Assembly (NCBI GenBank): GCA_958450325.1
Contig: OY288256.1
Span: forward strand, 48,750,953-48,814,952
Length of the DNA: 64,000 nucleotides
Direction: 5' to 3'
Source of the DNA: Agrostemma githago
Taxonomy: Eukaryota; Streptophyta; Magnoliopsida; Caryophyllales; Caryophyllaceae
Shown here: piece by piece, positions 48,353 to 59,907 of the stretch
Layout: each line of letters opens with the position of its first letter
How positions within the stretch are numbered: position 1 is the stretch's first letter
Made by a program: the position numbers and the translations under genes
The notes under the pieces: generated by a model
The model's input: only the letters and a program-made list of their open reading frames with translations
Told to the model about the DNA's origin: nothing
Databases searched by the model: none

Positions 48353-49661
48353 GCTCCTGGTATAGCAAAACAGCGAGTCTTTTAGCGTGTTTCGAGTCTC
48401 GATAAAATTATTTAACGACTTCGGTTGTCGCGTGTCAAGTCTTCACGTGTTCACCTTTTCAAAACCATGCATCGTATCATATTTATATCTTCTAACTCGT
48501 TTGCTCCTTTTAGCGTGTTTCGAGTCTCGATAAAATTATTTTAACGACTTCGGTTGTCGCGTGTCAAGTCTTCACGTGTTCACCTTTTCAAAACCATGCA
48601 TCGTATCATATTTATATCTTCTAACTCGTTTGCTCCTTTATTATCGTGATTGTTGTATTGTATCGTTGGTTGCATTGTATTTGCGGGTGGTATGCCGCTC
48701 GTATATTGTAATCTGTTGTCGCACCTTTTCTTTTATTTCGTTGTTTGTTTTATTGTACTAAAATGAACCTCGCATGCTAAAATAACTTTGACGTTAGTTT
48801 AGATGCATTAAACGACGTAGTCAAACATAATTCACATGTTTAGTCCAAATGTTGTTTGCATAACATTCAACCGTCACACTAACGCGCGTACACCAAAAAC
48901 GAACAATATCTTAGTAAAGGTCGCTAAGTGCGGGCGGGATTGGGTGTTCTTTGTGAACTTCCCAACACCTACCCTCACCCCTTACTCAGAACCATGGTTT
49001 CCGGATGTCCGAAACCGTTGGTATACGAGAGTCATTCAATACACGATTACCGATAATGTCGGTATCGGTATCGCAATGCAAAGGGACGAACCCCATAAAC
49101 TCTGAAATCGGAATGGGCCTTTCTTTGTGCACGACCCACTATGACATAGAGTGGATTCGAACGGGCCCGAACTGCCACAAAGTTTGGTGGCGACTCCAAC
49201 TTCGATTTAAATTTCAACCCGAGATCCATCTCACATGAGATTCATTTGCCGCCCCAAACCCGCGAGTGGCCGCGTCGGGGTGGACCTATGTCATGTCCAC
49301 ACCAACCATACTGCCTTAGTATGCAGTCAGGGTAAAGATGAATTGTCTGCTTGAAGGACAAGATTACCTTATAGCGAGCCTTATCCTTCGGGGCCAAGCC
49401 CGTCCAAACATAAATGGGCCACCATGGCACTAGCCATCGGATCAGCGGACCGCCATGAAAAGACAACACTTCGTCCCAATATTTTTGAGTAATGTGGCGA
49501 GAAAAATCAATAGCCCATCTCCTTGTCATCACTTGGTTAGGACGGTATCGACTCGGGTCTAGGGGAGGATCTATGACTGATAGCCTCTCAAATAGCCAAA
49601 GCTGGAAAAAAAAGAAACAAAAAATATGAGTTCCCGAGCAAAATAGACGTCCGCCTGAGAG

Positions 49662-49770
49662 CACTCAATCGAGTGCCTAGGGGTCACTCGATCGAGTGAC
49701 ACCCCTGAAATCAAACAGGAGGTTTTTTATGAGGGCACTCGATCGAGTGCCATGGTGACTCGATCGAGTG
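49662..49770. promoter_or_regulatory. palindrome cluster inside the intron of the antisense gene
   Basis: CACTCAATCGAGTG at 49662, CACTCGATCGAGTG at 49685 and 49736, GACTCGATCGAGTG at 49757: two pairs 23 and 21 bp apart. The order of variants and the CCTAG spacer word match the downstream cluster of the LTRs, in the same orientation. It lies within the 256-bp intron. Confidence 0.85.
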
Positions 49771-50590
49771 CCTGCTGTAGCAGAAAATCGCGAAAAAATC
49801 AAAAAAATCGAAAAATTGAGAAATCGAAAAAATCAGAAAAAAGTCGAAGCAATATACCTGCAATAAACGGGTGCTCCCGGTCAGACAAACCGACGATTCC
49901 CTCTTACGATTATCCAAACCCTGGATAATTTCCCCCGTAATCAGCCAAGTCGGATTGTGTTCTGTCTCCATCAGGTCGACCACGGTGAAAAGACGAACAT
50001 CGCCCATGCATGACAACAAATCCATATGACCTTCAAAAGCGTAAACATGGAGCATACAGAAAGCAAAAGCCCTACAGCTGTGGGCCGGCCTGACCCAGAC
50101 GTCGTGCGGGTTCATTAATTTCTCGGCCAGGTCAATCGAAGAAATAGTATCGTCTTCAGCTATTCGAGATACTTCATTATGGGAAAGTCCTAAAAATTCC
50201 CGTAATTTCCTCCTTGGGTCATGAACGAAAAACGGGACAGCAGGACGAAGTATAGGGTTCCATCCTCCCACAGCAGCAATTTCCTCAGGTAAAGGACAAA
50301 TTTCGTCCCGAGGAAAGGCAAAAACATGATATGCGTCGTCCCAATAGGACAAACAAGCATCAAGGAAATGGCGATCCACCTGCATCTGACGGAACGTGTA
50401 TAGCTGAGTAATACCCGTCTGGTTCAAAGCTACCTTATCTGTGTCCCTAAAGCATCGGGACCATTCTTGCAACATCGCGGTCAAGCGCTCAATTCCCATG
50501 GCTAATCTTCTCGAAAAGTATGAAAAGTTTTCTTTTTAAGGAGAACAGAATTGTGAAGAAGTTGTGAAGAAAACTAAAACAGGGGATGGG

Positions 50591-50599
50591 TATTTATAG
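50591..50599 (-). promoter_or_regulatory. TATA box of the antisense gene
   Basis: On the minus strand CTATAAATA lies about 92 bp before the ATG at 50499, a normal plant promoter distance. It suggests the antisense gene had its own promoter inside the element. Confidence 0.6.
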
Positions 50600-51164
50600 C
50601 ACCAAGCCCTACAACCCTCTTTCCATATCCTCCTTCCATAGAAGTTTCCTAATTCTAGTGGGCTTTAGCATACAGGCCTAGTCTCAGATTCCTCAATGTT
50701 AGCACAGGAATTAGTCATCCCGAGCATTCCTAATTTTCAAAAAAAATCAAAATTTTCGAAAAATTTCAAAAATTCAAAAAATTCAATTTTTATTCCCCAG
50801 CGGGAGTCGTGTTTTACCTACGTGTTGCATGCAAAACTTTATGTAACTTATACAGGTACGACTCAAGGCTTCAGAAACAAGCCCGCATAGCTCACATATC
50901 TCCCCAGCGGAAAGCCTAAGACGACATTTTCTCTCGAATCAGCATGGGATGGGCCCATATATAGGCGCACCCGGGACTTATACAACAAATCCAATTCCCC
51001 GCGGAGTTATTATCATCAGCACAGGTATGATTTCTATCTTATGAATGGCTAGCCCTTCACGCAAGTCTAATGGACTATAAACGACCCGACCGGAAGTCTG
51101 CCAGGTCTTAATCTTTGATTGTCCTGGTAGCTACTTTGACGTTCGAACTGTCCAAGCCTCGGTC
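50600..51164. other. segment between antisense gene and 3' LTR
   Basis: No gene is seen. An AAATTTCAAAAATTC-rich tract lies at 50735-50790. It would hold the upstream promoter region of the antisense gene. Confidence 0.5.
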
Positions 51165-51177
51165 AGAGTGGGGGCTC
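51165..51177 (+). other. polypurine tract
   Basis: AGAGTGGGGGCTC directly precedes the 3' LTR; GTGGGGGCTC is typical of Tat elements. Confidence 0.8.
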
Positions 51178-51535
51178 TGTAGACACCTACATTTTTGTCT
51201 ATAGTAGTTTCCAAAAAACATCCAATGATGATCGGACGCGAACGTGCTTCTACGCGCTCGGATATGGGCTCAAAATCGTTAGTTCCTGGCTTGGGCTTTT
51301 TATGGAGTACAAATCTCACAAAACCAACCTGAAATTCAGGCCCAGCGGGTCGTTTCCAATCAAATAAGACTAATTTGGGTCAAAACCGACACTGAAAATA
51401 AAACCGACTTTTACCGATCGGGTCAAACCCCGGTCAAAGCCATTTCCGAGAACACAAAACAGCCATGCAAACATCAAGAATCCAACCCAAACACAAAATC
51501 TTCAAAATATCTCATCCGCCTCATCCACTCGATCG

Positions 51536-51633
51536 AGTGTCAACCCCACTCGATCGAGTGGGCCTTCAACAGGCACCCTGCTACCTTTTCATTGGGTCAC
51601 TCGATCGAGTCAGCAGGAGCACTCGATTGAGTA
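51536..51633. promoter_or_regulatory. upstream palindrome cluster, 3' LTR
   Basis: Sites start at 51536, 51557, 51598 and 51620 (pairs of 21 and 22 bp). The distance to the TATA box is 28 bp, as in the 5' LTR. Confidence 0.85.
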
Positions 51634-52749
51634 ACCCTAGGTCAGGTGATGGGAGAATTCCTATATATACCTCCCTTTTGCAACCCCTTTACACAACTTT
51701 TCGAAACCCTAAGTCTACCCATCACGGCTCATACATACAACTCTACATACAACCCTAGCATCTAGGAAACATCAAACCCTAAACCGCCATAACTCCATCT
51801 ACATAATCTCGAACTATCGTGCCCAAGCCACAACTAAGCGAGTCCCATCCGAGAATACGAAGCATGTAGGTTGAGGGTGAAAATAATCCCGATTTCTTCT
51901 CTCTTTCTCTTCCTTTCTCTCGCGTCGTCCCTCTGTGTCGTCGTCGTTTTTTTTTATCACGTTTCTAATATCGTTAATATCACTAGTATCAAAACATTAA
52001 AATACTCGCCAATTCGTGTCGAATACAAAGGATGACGGAATAAGAAAGTCCGAATACAAGGGTTTCGCACCCGATGTGGCCGGTCGCTTATCCCGACACC
52101 CCAAGTATTTGATTGTTGAATCGAGTCAACATCAACAACATCGTTCTTTTTTTGCGTCGTTAGTCTCGTTTTAGTATTTACATAATCATCATCATCAAAA
52201 TCGCGTATTCATCAATTTCTAAAACTGTTTCAAATCAACACATTTATTTAGATTAGGGCGAAACCCGTTGATGCGGATCTAGCATCACATAATCCGCAAG
52301 GATTCTTTACGATGTCGAGATGCGGAGGGAATCAATTTTCAATCCAATCAAATATAAAGCGTCTATTCTTAAGGATGCGATATCGACTCTATAGTCGAAT
52401 GTCGTATCTAAACGAATTAGTCAACAAATTAAATTAATACGAATTCGTTGATGCTAAAATAATTGCCACGTGGTTCGAAAGAACTAATTACGACATTATA
52501 ACGCGGAGATAGTTTATTTCGTTCTAGTTTGATTTAAACGACTTATAACATCTTTTCTAAATTTCACTCTAAGTATTCAATATTGATTCATAATCAAATA
52601 TCGGATATGACGAGTATCAAAAAATTCGAGTCGAGCATAAATCATATAATATTTTTGTGTGACTTAACAAAATCATCGATTTTCCAAAATCAAAAGCAAT
52701 TTCGAAATTCATGCAAAATTGCGACATGAACTACAGTTCGTACAGGAGG

Positions 52750-52929
52750 CACTCGACCGAGTGCCTAGCCCACTTGATCGAGTGGCACCCCAGAAACCGA
52801 GGCAGAAGGTCTTTTTGAGGACCAATCGATCGAGTCACTCAATGACTCGATCGAGTGGCGTCTCAAATGTTGGGCAGAAGCTTTTTCCGAGGCACACTCG
52901 GTCGAGTCCCTCAGTGACTCGATCAAGTG
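52750..52929. promoter_or_regulatory. downstream palindrome cluster, 3' LTR
   Basis: Sites start at 52750/52771, 52823/52844 and 52895/52916, three pairs exactly 21 bp apart. Point changes sit inside sites while the spacing is kept. Confidence 0.85.
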
Positions 52930-53726
52930 TCCCTTTATCACGTCAAATCGTGAGCCCTCAACATATTTCGAGCCTCGTCAAATATATTTTTATGACTTCG
53001 GTCAACACATGTCAAGTCAATCACGTGCCCTACAACTTTCCAAAATCGTGCATCATCTCGTTACATCATTCTATATTATTTACAAACCGTTATTATCATT
53101 ACTAACACGTTTGTTTCTATTTTGGCATTTTATTTCCGTTATTTGTTTTATTGTACTAAAACGAATCTCGCATGCTAAATACAACTTTGACGTTAATTTA
53201 GTTTGACGTTAATTTAGATGCATTAAATCGACATAGCAACCCATTCAAATATTCGCATGTTTAGTCAAAATACTGTTTGCATACCATCTCATCGTATTAC
53301 TAACGCACGTATTCAAAAGTCAAGCGATATCTTAGTAGAGGCCGCTAAGTCCGGGCGGGGTTGGGTGTTCTTTGTGAACTTCCCAACACGTACCCTCACC
53401 CCTTACTTCAGAACCATGGTTTCCGGATATCCGAATCCATTGGTGCACGAGAGTCATTCAATACACGGTATCCGATAATGTCGATATCGGTATTTTAATG
53501 CAAAGGGATGGAACCCTATAAACTCTGACATCCGAAAGGGTCGTACTTTGTGCACGGCCCACTAAGATATAGAGTGGGTTCGAATGGGCCGGAACTCTCA
53601 CAAAGTTCGGTGGCAACTCCACTTCAATTTAAATTTCAATTCGATCCATCTCACATGAGATTCATTCGCCTCCCCAAACCCACGCGTGGCCGCGTCGGGG
53701 TGAACCTATGTCATGTCCACAATACT

Positions 53727-54137
53727 CCGTATAAGTTTTTAAGGAATATAATATAGGGATTATGGAATCTATTATTAGTTATGATCGTTTATCAATATAA
53801 TATTTAACAGATATAATATTCTCACATAATTTTTATTTTATTTTGTATATTTGAATAAAGATTGTATATGTGCATAATTAACAAGAAATAAAGATTGTAT
53901 ATGTCAAACGGGCCGAGCGGGTCGGGTCAGAATATGGATCGGGTTGTATACGGGTCGAGTTAGAGTTGAAATACGGGTAAGAAATAGTTCCGAGCGCCTA
54001 ATTTTTTACCGCTTTTTAAGGAAAATATTATTTTTAGTATTATATTTCTATTTATTACTATTGTCGTACTCTTTAATTATAAATTTTGTATTCTAAAAAA
54101 ATATCAAAAGCAATTTTTTAATTTATTTTAATAATTA
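53727..54137. other. AT-rich DNA with GGGTCGGGT words
   Basis: No gene is seen. Degenerate GGGTCGGGTC repeats occur at about 53906-53965, like those at 54505-54655 and, in complement, at 2200-2480. Confidence 0.6.
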
Positions 54138-54372
54138 CTCCCTCTGTTTTTTATAAGTCATTCTCACTTTCTAGACGTCTTTTTCTCTCTTCAATATCTC
54201 TCAGAATATTAGAAAAAAATATCATGAAATATATATTCATTTGAAAGCTCTTTTTGTAAAGAATTTTATGGTGTAATTTTTAAAAATTTTGAACTAATAT
54301 ATTTACATAAAAATGAGTCAAAGACTCACCTCGAAAAATCAAAATGTCATATATATACTCATACGGAGGGAG
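54138..54372. mobile_element. Stowaway-type MITE
   Basis: 235 bp, ends CTCCCTCTGT and (in complement) CTCCCTCCGT, flanked by TA dinucleotides (54136-54137, 54373-54374). Stowaway elements are moved by Tc1/mariner transposases. It is non-coding. Confidence 0.9.
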
Positions 54373-54374
54373 TA

Positions 54375-55490
54375 TTTTATTATTGTTTTATCATTACAAA
54401 AGTTACATTAAATTGAATATTTGTTTATCTACACAACATAAAATATTAAAAATATTAGTTTTAATCATAAATCCAAATATTTTATTAATTTTAATAAATT
54501 TCCATTGACTCAACGGGTCGAATGGGTCGGGTCGGGTTTCGACTATAAATTAACGGGTCATAATAGGTTCGGGTCAAATGGGTTACAGGTTGAAAAAAAT
54601 GGGTTCATGACCCTAAAACATGGGCCCAACGGGTCGGGTTTGTGGGGCGGTTGAGTTTTGACAAGTCTAAATATATCAATATACCATATAAATTTAATCA
54701 TATTTATTATCTATATATAATGTCATTGAAAAATAAATCAAATTTAAACAATTAGATAATTGTATATTGCAGAAATTTCATGTGAATACTATGGAATATT
54801 TCTAATTTTTTTTCACTGAAATCAAGATTAGAAATAATTAACCCCCTAATACTACATAAGTTCGAAACTTCGACTTATATCTCATTGACTTTTAAATAGG
54901 TATCACAACTCATTTTTTTCTTAACCGTGGGACAAGTATATAACTCTAACAATGTCACTTAACTCCGTTAATATTTTAAATTTTAAATACGAATACATAT
55001 CACAATTTGATATTGCTGACCTGTGAGTTTCACGGGTTTTAAAACTAGTTCACATATAAGTTGACTCATTCCTAAAAATGTATTTTTATATATTTGTTGG
55101 CCCTTCAAGTACATCCATTCTCAGTTTAGAAAACCTATAATTTATTGGAATTATTACTTATTTTGATCTCAGTAATTTTGATTTGAATTAATGTAATCTA
55201 ATCATTATTTTGTCATTGACTTGGTAAAATGTTTTTTATGCCGCCGTGCAATTTGAACGGATTTAAACTAGGGAAGATGATACATTTACACGTGGTGTAT
55301 GAGAATTTCATACACAACGAAACATATCACGCCACGTGGTCAAATTTTTGTTAACCTAGGATGATTAGGCTAGAATTAATTTAGTAATTTTACATCTTTA
55401 GTTAATTATTAACCTTAATCTAGTTAAGTCAATTATATAAACTTTTGTATTTTGTTTTTATTTGCATTTTTCGATTTCTTGAAATAATCA
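54375..55490. other. AT-rich DNA, no gene seen
   Basis: GGGTCGGGT-type repeats occur at 54505-54655. Near 55018-55048 lies TTTCACGGGTTTTAAAACTAG, whose complement resembles the ACTAG...GCCCGTGCGTTGCACGG word at 57221-57247. Both may be ends of an unidentified repeat. Confidence 0.5.
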
Positions 55491-55728
55491 TATAATATTG
55501 TTAATATATTTTTGATTCATTTAAAATGTAAAATTAATTAATATGAATACATTTTGTAGTTTTTCAAAATCTTAATCTATTATTACATATATGTATAAAA
55601 GGTAAATATACTAAAAAAAATAATCCAATTAATAATTAAATTTTTTGAAAATTTTAAAGTAAATTCATGGAAATTTTATTTAAATTTTTTAATACTTTTT
55701 ATTTAGTATATTAATAATTGAAATGTTA

Positions 55729-55734
<6 letters not shown>

Positions 55735-55808
<74 letters not shown>
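55735..55808. repeat. (TA)n microsatellite
   Basis: About 74 bp of TA, the left border of the element at 55809. Confidence 0.97.
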
Positions 55809-55810
<2 letters not shown>

Positions 55811-56643
55811 TCAAGGATCCTTTGAGGCAGCTCAACTCGCCGCACCCATTGAGGCATAAACTCAATCATTAGATTAAAATCAAATTAAAGGCTAAGATTA
55901 AAACAAAAACTCATACATAAAACATTTTTCCCCAATTTTTTTTCACGGGGAAAAAAAAAATTCGAAATTTTTTTATTGATTTTTAAAGAATACGCAAGAA
56001 AAGCAATTTCAGTGTACATAATAACTGTTTTAGGGTATATATCAATTCTACTGTATCAAATAATTAAGTACATATGACAATTATTTCAGTGTATATATGT
56101 TGATTAACTGGTGTACATAGTAATCATTTGAGTGTATATAACAATAACTATTTTACTGTATATATTGAGTTCTTAAGTGTATATATATGTAGTGAGTTTA
56201 ATAGCGTATATAATGCGTTTTTTAGTGTATATATAACAAATATTTTGATGTATGTTCCATTGTTGATTAGCTGATGTACATATTAATTATTTGGGTGTAT
56301 ATAACAATTATCTTACTGTATGTATTGAGTTCTTAAGTGTATATATGTAGTGAGTTTAATAGCGTATATAATGAGTTTTTTTAGTGTATATAACAGTTAT
56401 TTTGATGTATGTTCCATTGTTGATTAATTGGTGTACATAATAATTATTTGAGTGTATATAACAATTATTTTACTGTATATATTGAGTTCTTAAGTGTGTG
56501 TATATAGTGAGTTTAGTAACGTATATAATGAGTTTTATAGTGTATATAACACTTATTTGGATTTATGTTCCATCTTAAACTAATGGTCTAGATTGTGGCT
56601 CAATGGGTGCAAGGAGTTATCCTGCCTCACCGGAACCCACCTC
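55809..56643. mobile_element. (TA)n-inserted element with inverted ends
   Basis: The left end (GATCAAGGATCCTTTGAGGC, later GCACCCATTGAGGC) pairs with the complement of the right end (GAGGTGGGTTCCGGTGAGGC, later GCACCCATTGAGCC) over about 60 bp. TA tracts flank both sides. The interior has a ~156-bp tandem unit repeated about three times (landmark CCATTGTTGATTA at 56257 and 56413), with many GTGTATATAAC and GTACATA words. The right end matches 15538-15671. It is non-coding. Confidence 0.8.
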
Positions 56644-57219
56644 TATATATATATATATATATATAATGTAATTATCAAAAAAAAAAAACGTAAATATCCA
56701 AGAATTTACTTTATAATTTTCGAAAATTTTAATTAAGCTTCAAGAATATATTCACCTTTTTATAATTATAAAAAAAATTGTTATATAAAAATATTTATTA
56801 CATATATACATTCACATTGTAAAAAGATTATACGGAAATATTTAGAAGATATATAGAAATAATGGATTGGAATGGAATATTAATTAAGAATATTCCTTAT
56901 GTGTTCACATTATAATTATTTTGTTGACTTCTATATATTTACCTTTTATATAGAGTAATCATATGTTTAATATGTTTAGTAATCATATTATTTACTTTTT
57001 CGAAAATTTTAATATATTTACCTTTTCGAAAAAATTTATATGTTTTGTAATGGAGTATTATTTTTCGAAAATTCTAATTATTAATTATTTATTTTAATAT
57101 ATTTACGTTTTATATATTTACAGAATAATAGATTAAGATTTTACAAAACTACAAAATGTAATCATATTAATTAATTTACATTTTAAATGAATCAAAAATA
57201 TATTAACAATATTATATAA

Positions 57220-57795
57220 CTAGATGGATGCCCGTGCGTTGCACGGTTAATAAAATAATTAGTGATAAATGTGTAAATTTTAATGCTTATTACTAATTTG
57301 ATTGTATATGAAAATAATATTGTGTTAATTAAATTAACAATTTGAAATTTCATTAATTATTTAATTAATTATTGTAATTTATTTAAGCATTTGTAACTTC
57401 ATTAAACTTTTTATTATTCAATAGTTGCGTTTCAAGATTACCATAACATTTTTATATTTCCTAGCACGATTTTAATTATTTCATTTTTATAATTTCTTTT
57501 ATGATATATTTTTTTGTTAAACGAAGTTTAAATATTTTTAGATGTAAGATAATTTACTTAAGTTTATAGTTTTAAGAACTCTTTTTAAAAGCAAAAAAAA
57601 CACATGATTACTCTTATTTATAATATAGAATCATCACCTTATTTTAATTTTTTCGATTTAGGATAATTTTAAGTTTGTAGTCTTATTAAGAGACTTACTC
57701 AAAAGATTGTTGGTTGATATTTTAAAACAATGATTACTCTTATTGACGAATATATATATATATAGGGCACTTCCGTGCGATAATATATATGTGGT

Positions 57796-57798
<3 letters not shown>
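57220..57798. other. AT-rich DNA, no gene seen
   Basis: Begins with the dyad GCCCGTGCGTTGCACGG (57231-57247), a word common in plant repeats, then AT-rich sequence. CACTTCCGTGCGATAAT near 57769 partly recurs at 57883, just before the LINE gene. Confidence 0.5.

Positions 57799-57862
<64 letters not shown>
57799..57862. repeat. (TA)n microsatellite
   Basis: About 64 bp of TA; the tyrosine/isoleucine frames across it are not genes. Confidence 0.97.
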
Positions 57863-57870
<8 letters not shown>

Positions 57871-57976
57871 ATCTCTCTGGCGATTCCGTGCGATAATCTG
57901 GCGATCTCTAGGGCACTTTCCGGCGTATGCTACTTCTGACGACGACAAAGCTGCATACATTTTCTTGATCACGAAC

Positions 57977-58395
57977 AATGAGGAAGAAGGCTCGTTCTGT
58001 TCAGAAGGGCCCTAAACCTTTTACCCGTGCTGCGAAAGAGGAATTGGTTCGTAAAAATGCGACGAAAACAAACTCGAAGGAGGCGAATGATAGTTCATCG
58101 GCAAACAACAAGATCGAAGAAATCCCAAGACTGAATTTCGACTCTGAATCCGAAGAGGAGGAGGTTTCGGAGGAAGTCTCGGAATATGTCCCGGAAACTA
58201 ACCCTATACTTGCGTCACAACCTATTGACAATATTGGGTGGAAACAAAGGGAGGGGAAAAAAGTGATTGACGTTGAGGACGAAGAGGAATTGATGAGGTT
58301 CTGGTAAGATGATGTTGAGGAGGAGGTCGAGTATTGGAGTAACGCGGTCTATTGTTTCATCATGGGTGCCAATCCACCATGGGAAGTAATAGAAG
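57977..58395 (+). pseudogene. LINE ORF1 5' fragment
   Basis: The start at 57977 (MRKKARSVQKGPKPF) is followed by an acidic stretch (SESEEEEVSEEVSEYVPE) and, past a TAA at 58305, VEEEVEYWSNAVYCFIMGANPPWEVI, the beginning of the DUF4283-type RNA-binding domain of plant LINE first proteins. It is cut at 58395 by the second Retand-like element. The upstream sequence would be the LINE 5' UTR. The rest of the LINE must lie beyond the window. Confidence 0.65.
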
Positions 58396-58779
58396 TGTAG
58401 ACACCCGCATTTTGACTGCCACGTGTCTATGGTAGTCTCCAAAAACACCCGATGATGATCGGATGCAAACGTGACTTGGTATACTCGGATTTGGGCTCGG
58501 AAACAATAATATCCAACATGGACTTTTAGCGGAGTAAAAATCTCACAAAACAGACCTCAAATCCAGGCCCAGTGGGTCGTTCCGAGCAAAAAGAGACTAA
58601 TTTGGGTCAAAACCGACACCAAAGATAAATTCCGTCTTTTGGCGACCGGGTCAAAACCCGGTCAAAGACGAAACCGTCTCATAAATCAGCCAAGTTCACT
58701 TGGCGCACAAAATAAAATTCAAAAAATCACTCACAACAACAAGATCAATTCTTCCCTTATTTGTCTCACCCGTTTGACC

Positions 58780-58890
58780 CACTCGATCGAGTGGATTGAC
58801 CCCACTCGGTCGAGTGGAGCCTTTTGAACCCGGGTTTGGCCCGTTTGCGAAGGCACTCGATCGAGTGCACTAGGGCCACTCGATCGAGTG
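58780..58890. promoter_or_regulatory. upstream palindrome cluster, second element
   Basis: Sites start at 58780, 58803, 58854 and 58877 (pairs 23 bp apart). The last site ends 22 bp before the TATA box. Confidence 0.85.
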
Positions 58891-59800
58891 CCCTTATGTC
58901 GAGGGAAAAGCCTATAAATACCGCTTCACCCCCATGCATTTCACAACTTTTTTTTCAGAATTTTTACCCTACATTTTTCACCCTAAACACCCTATATACT
59001 CCAACCCTAAGCCATACTAGCCACAAAACCGAGCCTCCGTCCCTCGATAAACCGACGCAACACACACACACACACCACAACTCGCGTACATCCTCGATAC
59101 TCCGGCGTCCCATCGCTATTCACGAGTCCATTTCCGAGGCCTATACCTAGCATGTATGTTGAGGGTGTCCTAAACCCCATTTCGATCCCTTCTATCTCGT
59201 TTCTTTGTCATTTATTCTATCGTATTTTGTATTGTAATCATAATCGTAGTAACACTAACACTATTTTTTTTTATACTTTTCCATCTTTATTTTTATATCA
59301 TCATTTTACTACTAACATTAATCATACCGCGTATACATAAACTAGTAGTAAAATCCGGTTTTAAATCCGTTTGACTACGATGTTTGCCTAAAATCCGTCT
59401 AATCCCTTTACGAGCAACAACGGAGGTGGAGCCCTTTCGAGGAGCCCCGCCCCAACGTACTCAAGGGCGTGATGCGATTGCAAACGGTCGTAGTTGAACG
59501 TATTTAATCCCATTTTCATAATTGGTACGAAACCCGTTGACATGAAAACCGACATCACGTAATCCGAAAGGGTTAGTTTCGATGTCGTGACGTAGCGGGA
59601 CATCTTTCGTTACTAATTCAAATTTTCTAACATAACGATAAGCATTTTTATAAAACTCCGATAACGGTATTATAATCGTTCGTACACGATTATAGTACCG
59701 GAGGTCGAGTTAAATACAAATCGTGCGATGTTTGTATTTGGTTCGACCGATCATCGATTTCAAATCATAAAACGAAACGAATCATCATTCGTACAGGGTC

Positions 59801-59907
59801 TACTTGACCGAGTACATATGCTACTGGATCGAGTAGCACCCATAAAAACGGGCAGTAGCCACGTAAAAGGTGCACTCGACCGAGTCACACCACGACTCGG
59901 TCGAGTG
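59801..59907. promoter_or_regulatory. downstream palindrome cluster, second element
   Basis: Sites start at 59801, 59822, 59873 and 59894; both pairs are 21 bp apart. The first pair is degenerate (TACTTGACCGAGTA, TACTGGATCGAGTA) but keeps its dyad and spacing. Confidence 0.8.

Larger units (their letters stand above)
46692..49301 (+). mobile_element. solo LTR of a Retand-like element, nested
   Basis: 2610 bp, TGTAGACACC to TGTCCACA, with a perfect 5-bp target duplication CCAAC (46687-46691, 49302-49306). It splits the antisense gene of the host element. Sequence is related to but distinct from the host LTRs, so it is another subfamily. It has a partial internal duplication at about 48390-48640 (period ~123 bp, GTGTTTCGAGTCTCGATAAA). 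Confidence 0.95.
46071..50499 (-). pseudogene. antisense plant-mobile-domain-like gene (split by solo LTR)
   Basis: Exon 1 (50499-49858, 214 codons) has YWDDAYHVFAFPRDEICPLP and SCRAFAFCMLHVYAFEGHMD. A GT-AG intron occupies 49602-49857. Exon 2 begins LWLFERLSVIDPP and runs through HLYPDCILRQYGW at 49307, then continues at 46691 (SQRIPEVEVV) once the nested solo LTR is removed. The C-terminus (46283-46071) is basic (DKGKGKMP) and in a shifted frame. The full protein would be near 520 residues. The pattern, W-D-AYHVF and the LRQYG block, is that of plant mobile domain (DUF7745/DUF1985-like) proteins, which occur as antisense extra genes in Tat elements. Function is unknown. It is broken by the LTR and a shift. 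Confidence 0.75.
35658..53721 (+). mobile_element. complete 18-kb Retand/Ogre-like (Tat lineage) Ty3/gypsy retrotransposon
   Basis: LTRs of 2.5 kb (35658-38202 and 51178-53721) begin TGTAGACACC and end TGTCCACA, flanked by a perfect 5-bp target duplication ATACT (35653-35657, 53722-53726). In order it has a PBS, gag, protease, RT with a first RNase H, a second archaeal-type RNase H, integrase, an antisense gene, a polypurine tract and the 3' LTR. The dual RNase H and the very long body fit the Tat lineage (Ogre, Retand). A 2.6-kb solo LTR with its own duplication is nested inside; without it the element is about 15.4 kb. Many stops and shifts make it non-autonomous now. Confidence 0.95.
51178..53721 (+). 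repeat. 3' LTR of the complete Retand-like element
   Basis: 2544 bp and closely similar to the 5' LTR, with a small deletion near 51196 and scattered substitutions. Palindrome clusters and the TATA box (51662-51669) are conserved. Confidence 0.95.
55491..57219. repeat. foldback (inverted repeat) surrounding a (TA)n-inserted element
   Basis: The arm 55491-55585 is the near-complement of 57126-57219 (both contain TATTTTTGATTCATTTAAAA on one strand). Weaker pairing continues inward toward the TA tracts at 55735 and 56645. The element at 55809-56643 sits between the arms. Confidence 0.75.

Noticed and set aside
55018..57247. A single transposon bounded by ACTAG...CCCGTG words at both edges
   Set aside because: The two edge words match only loosely, no target duplication was found, and the better inverted arms lie further inside.
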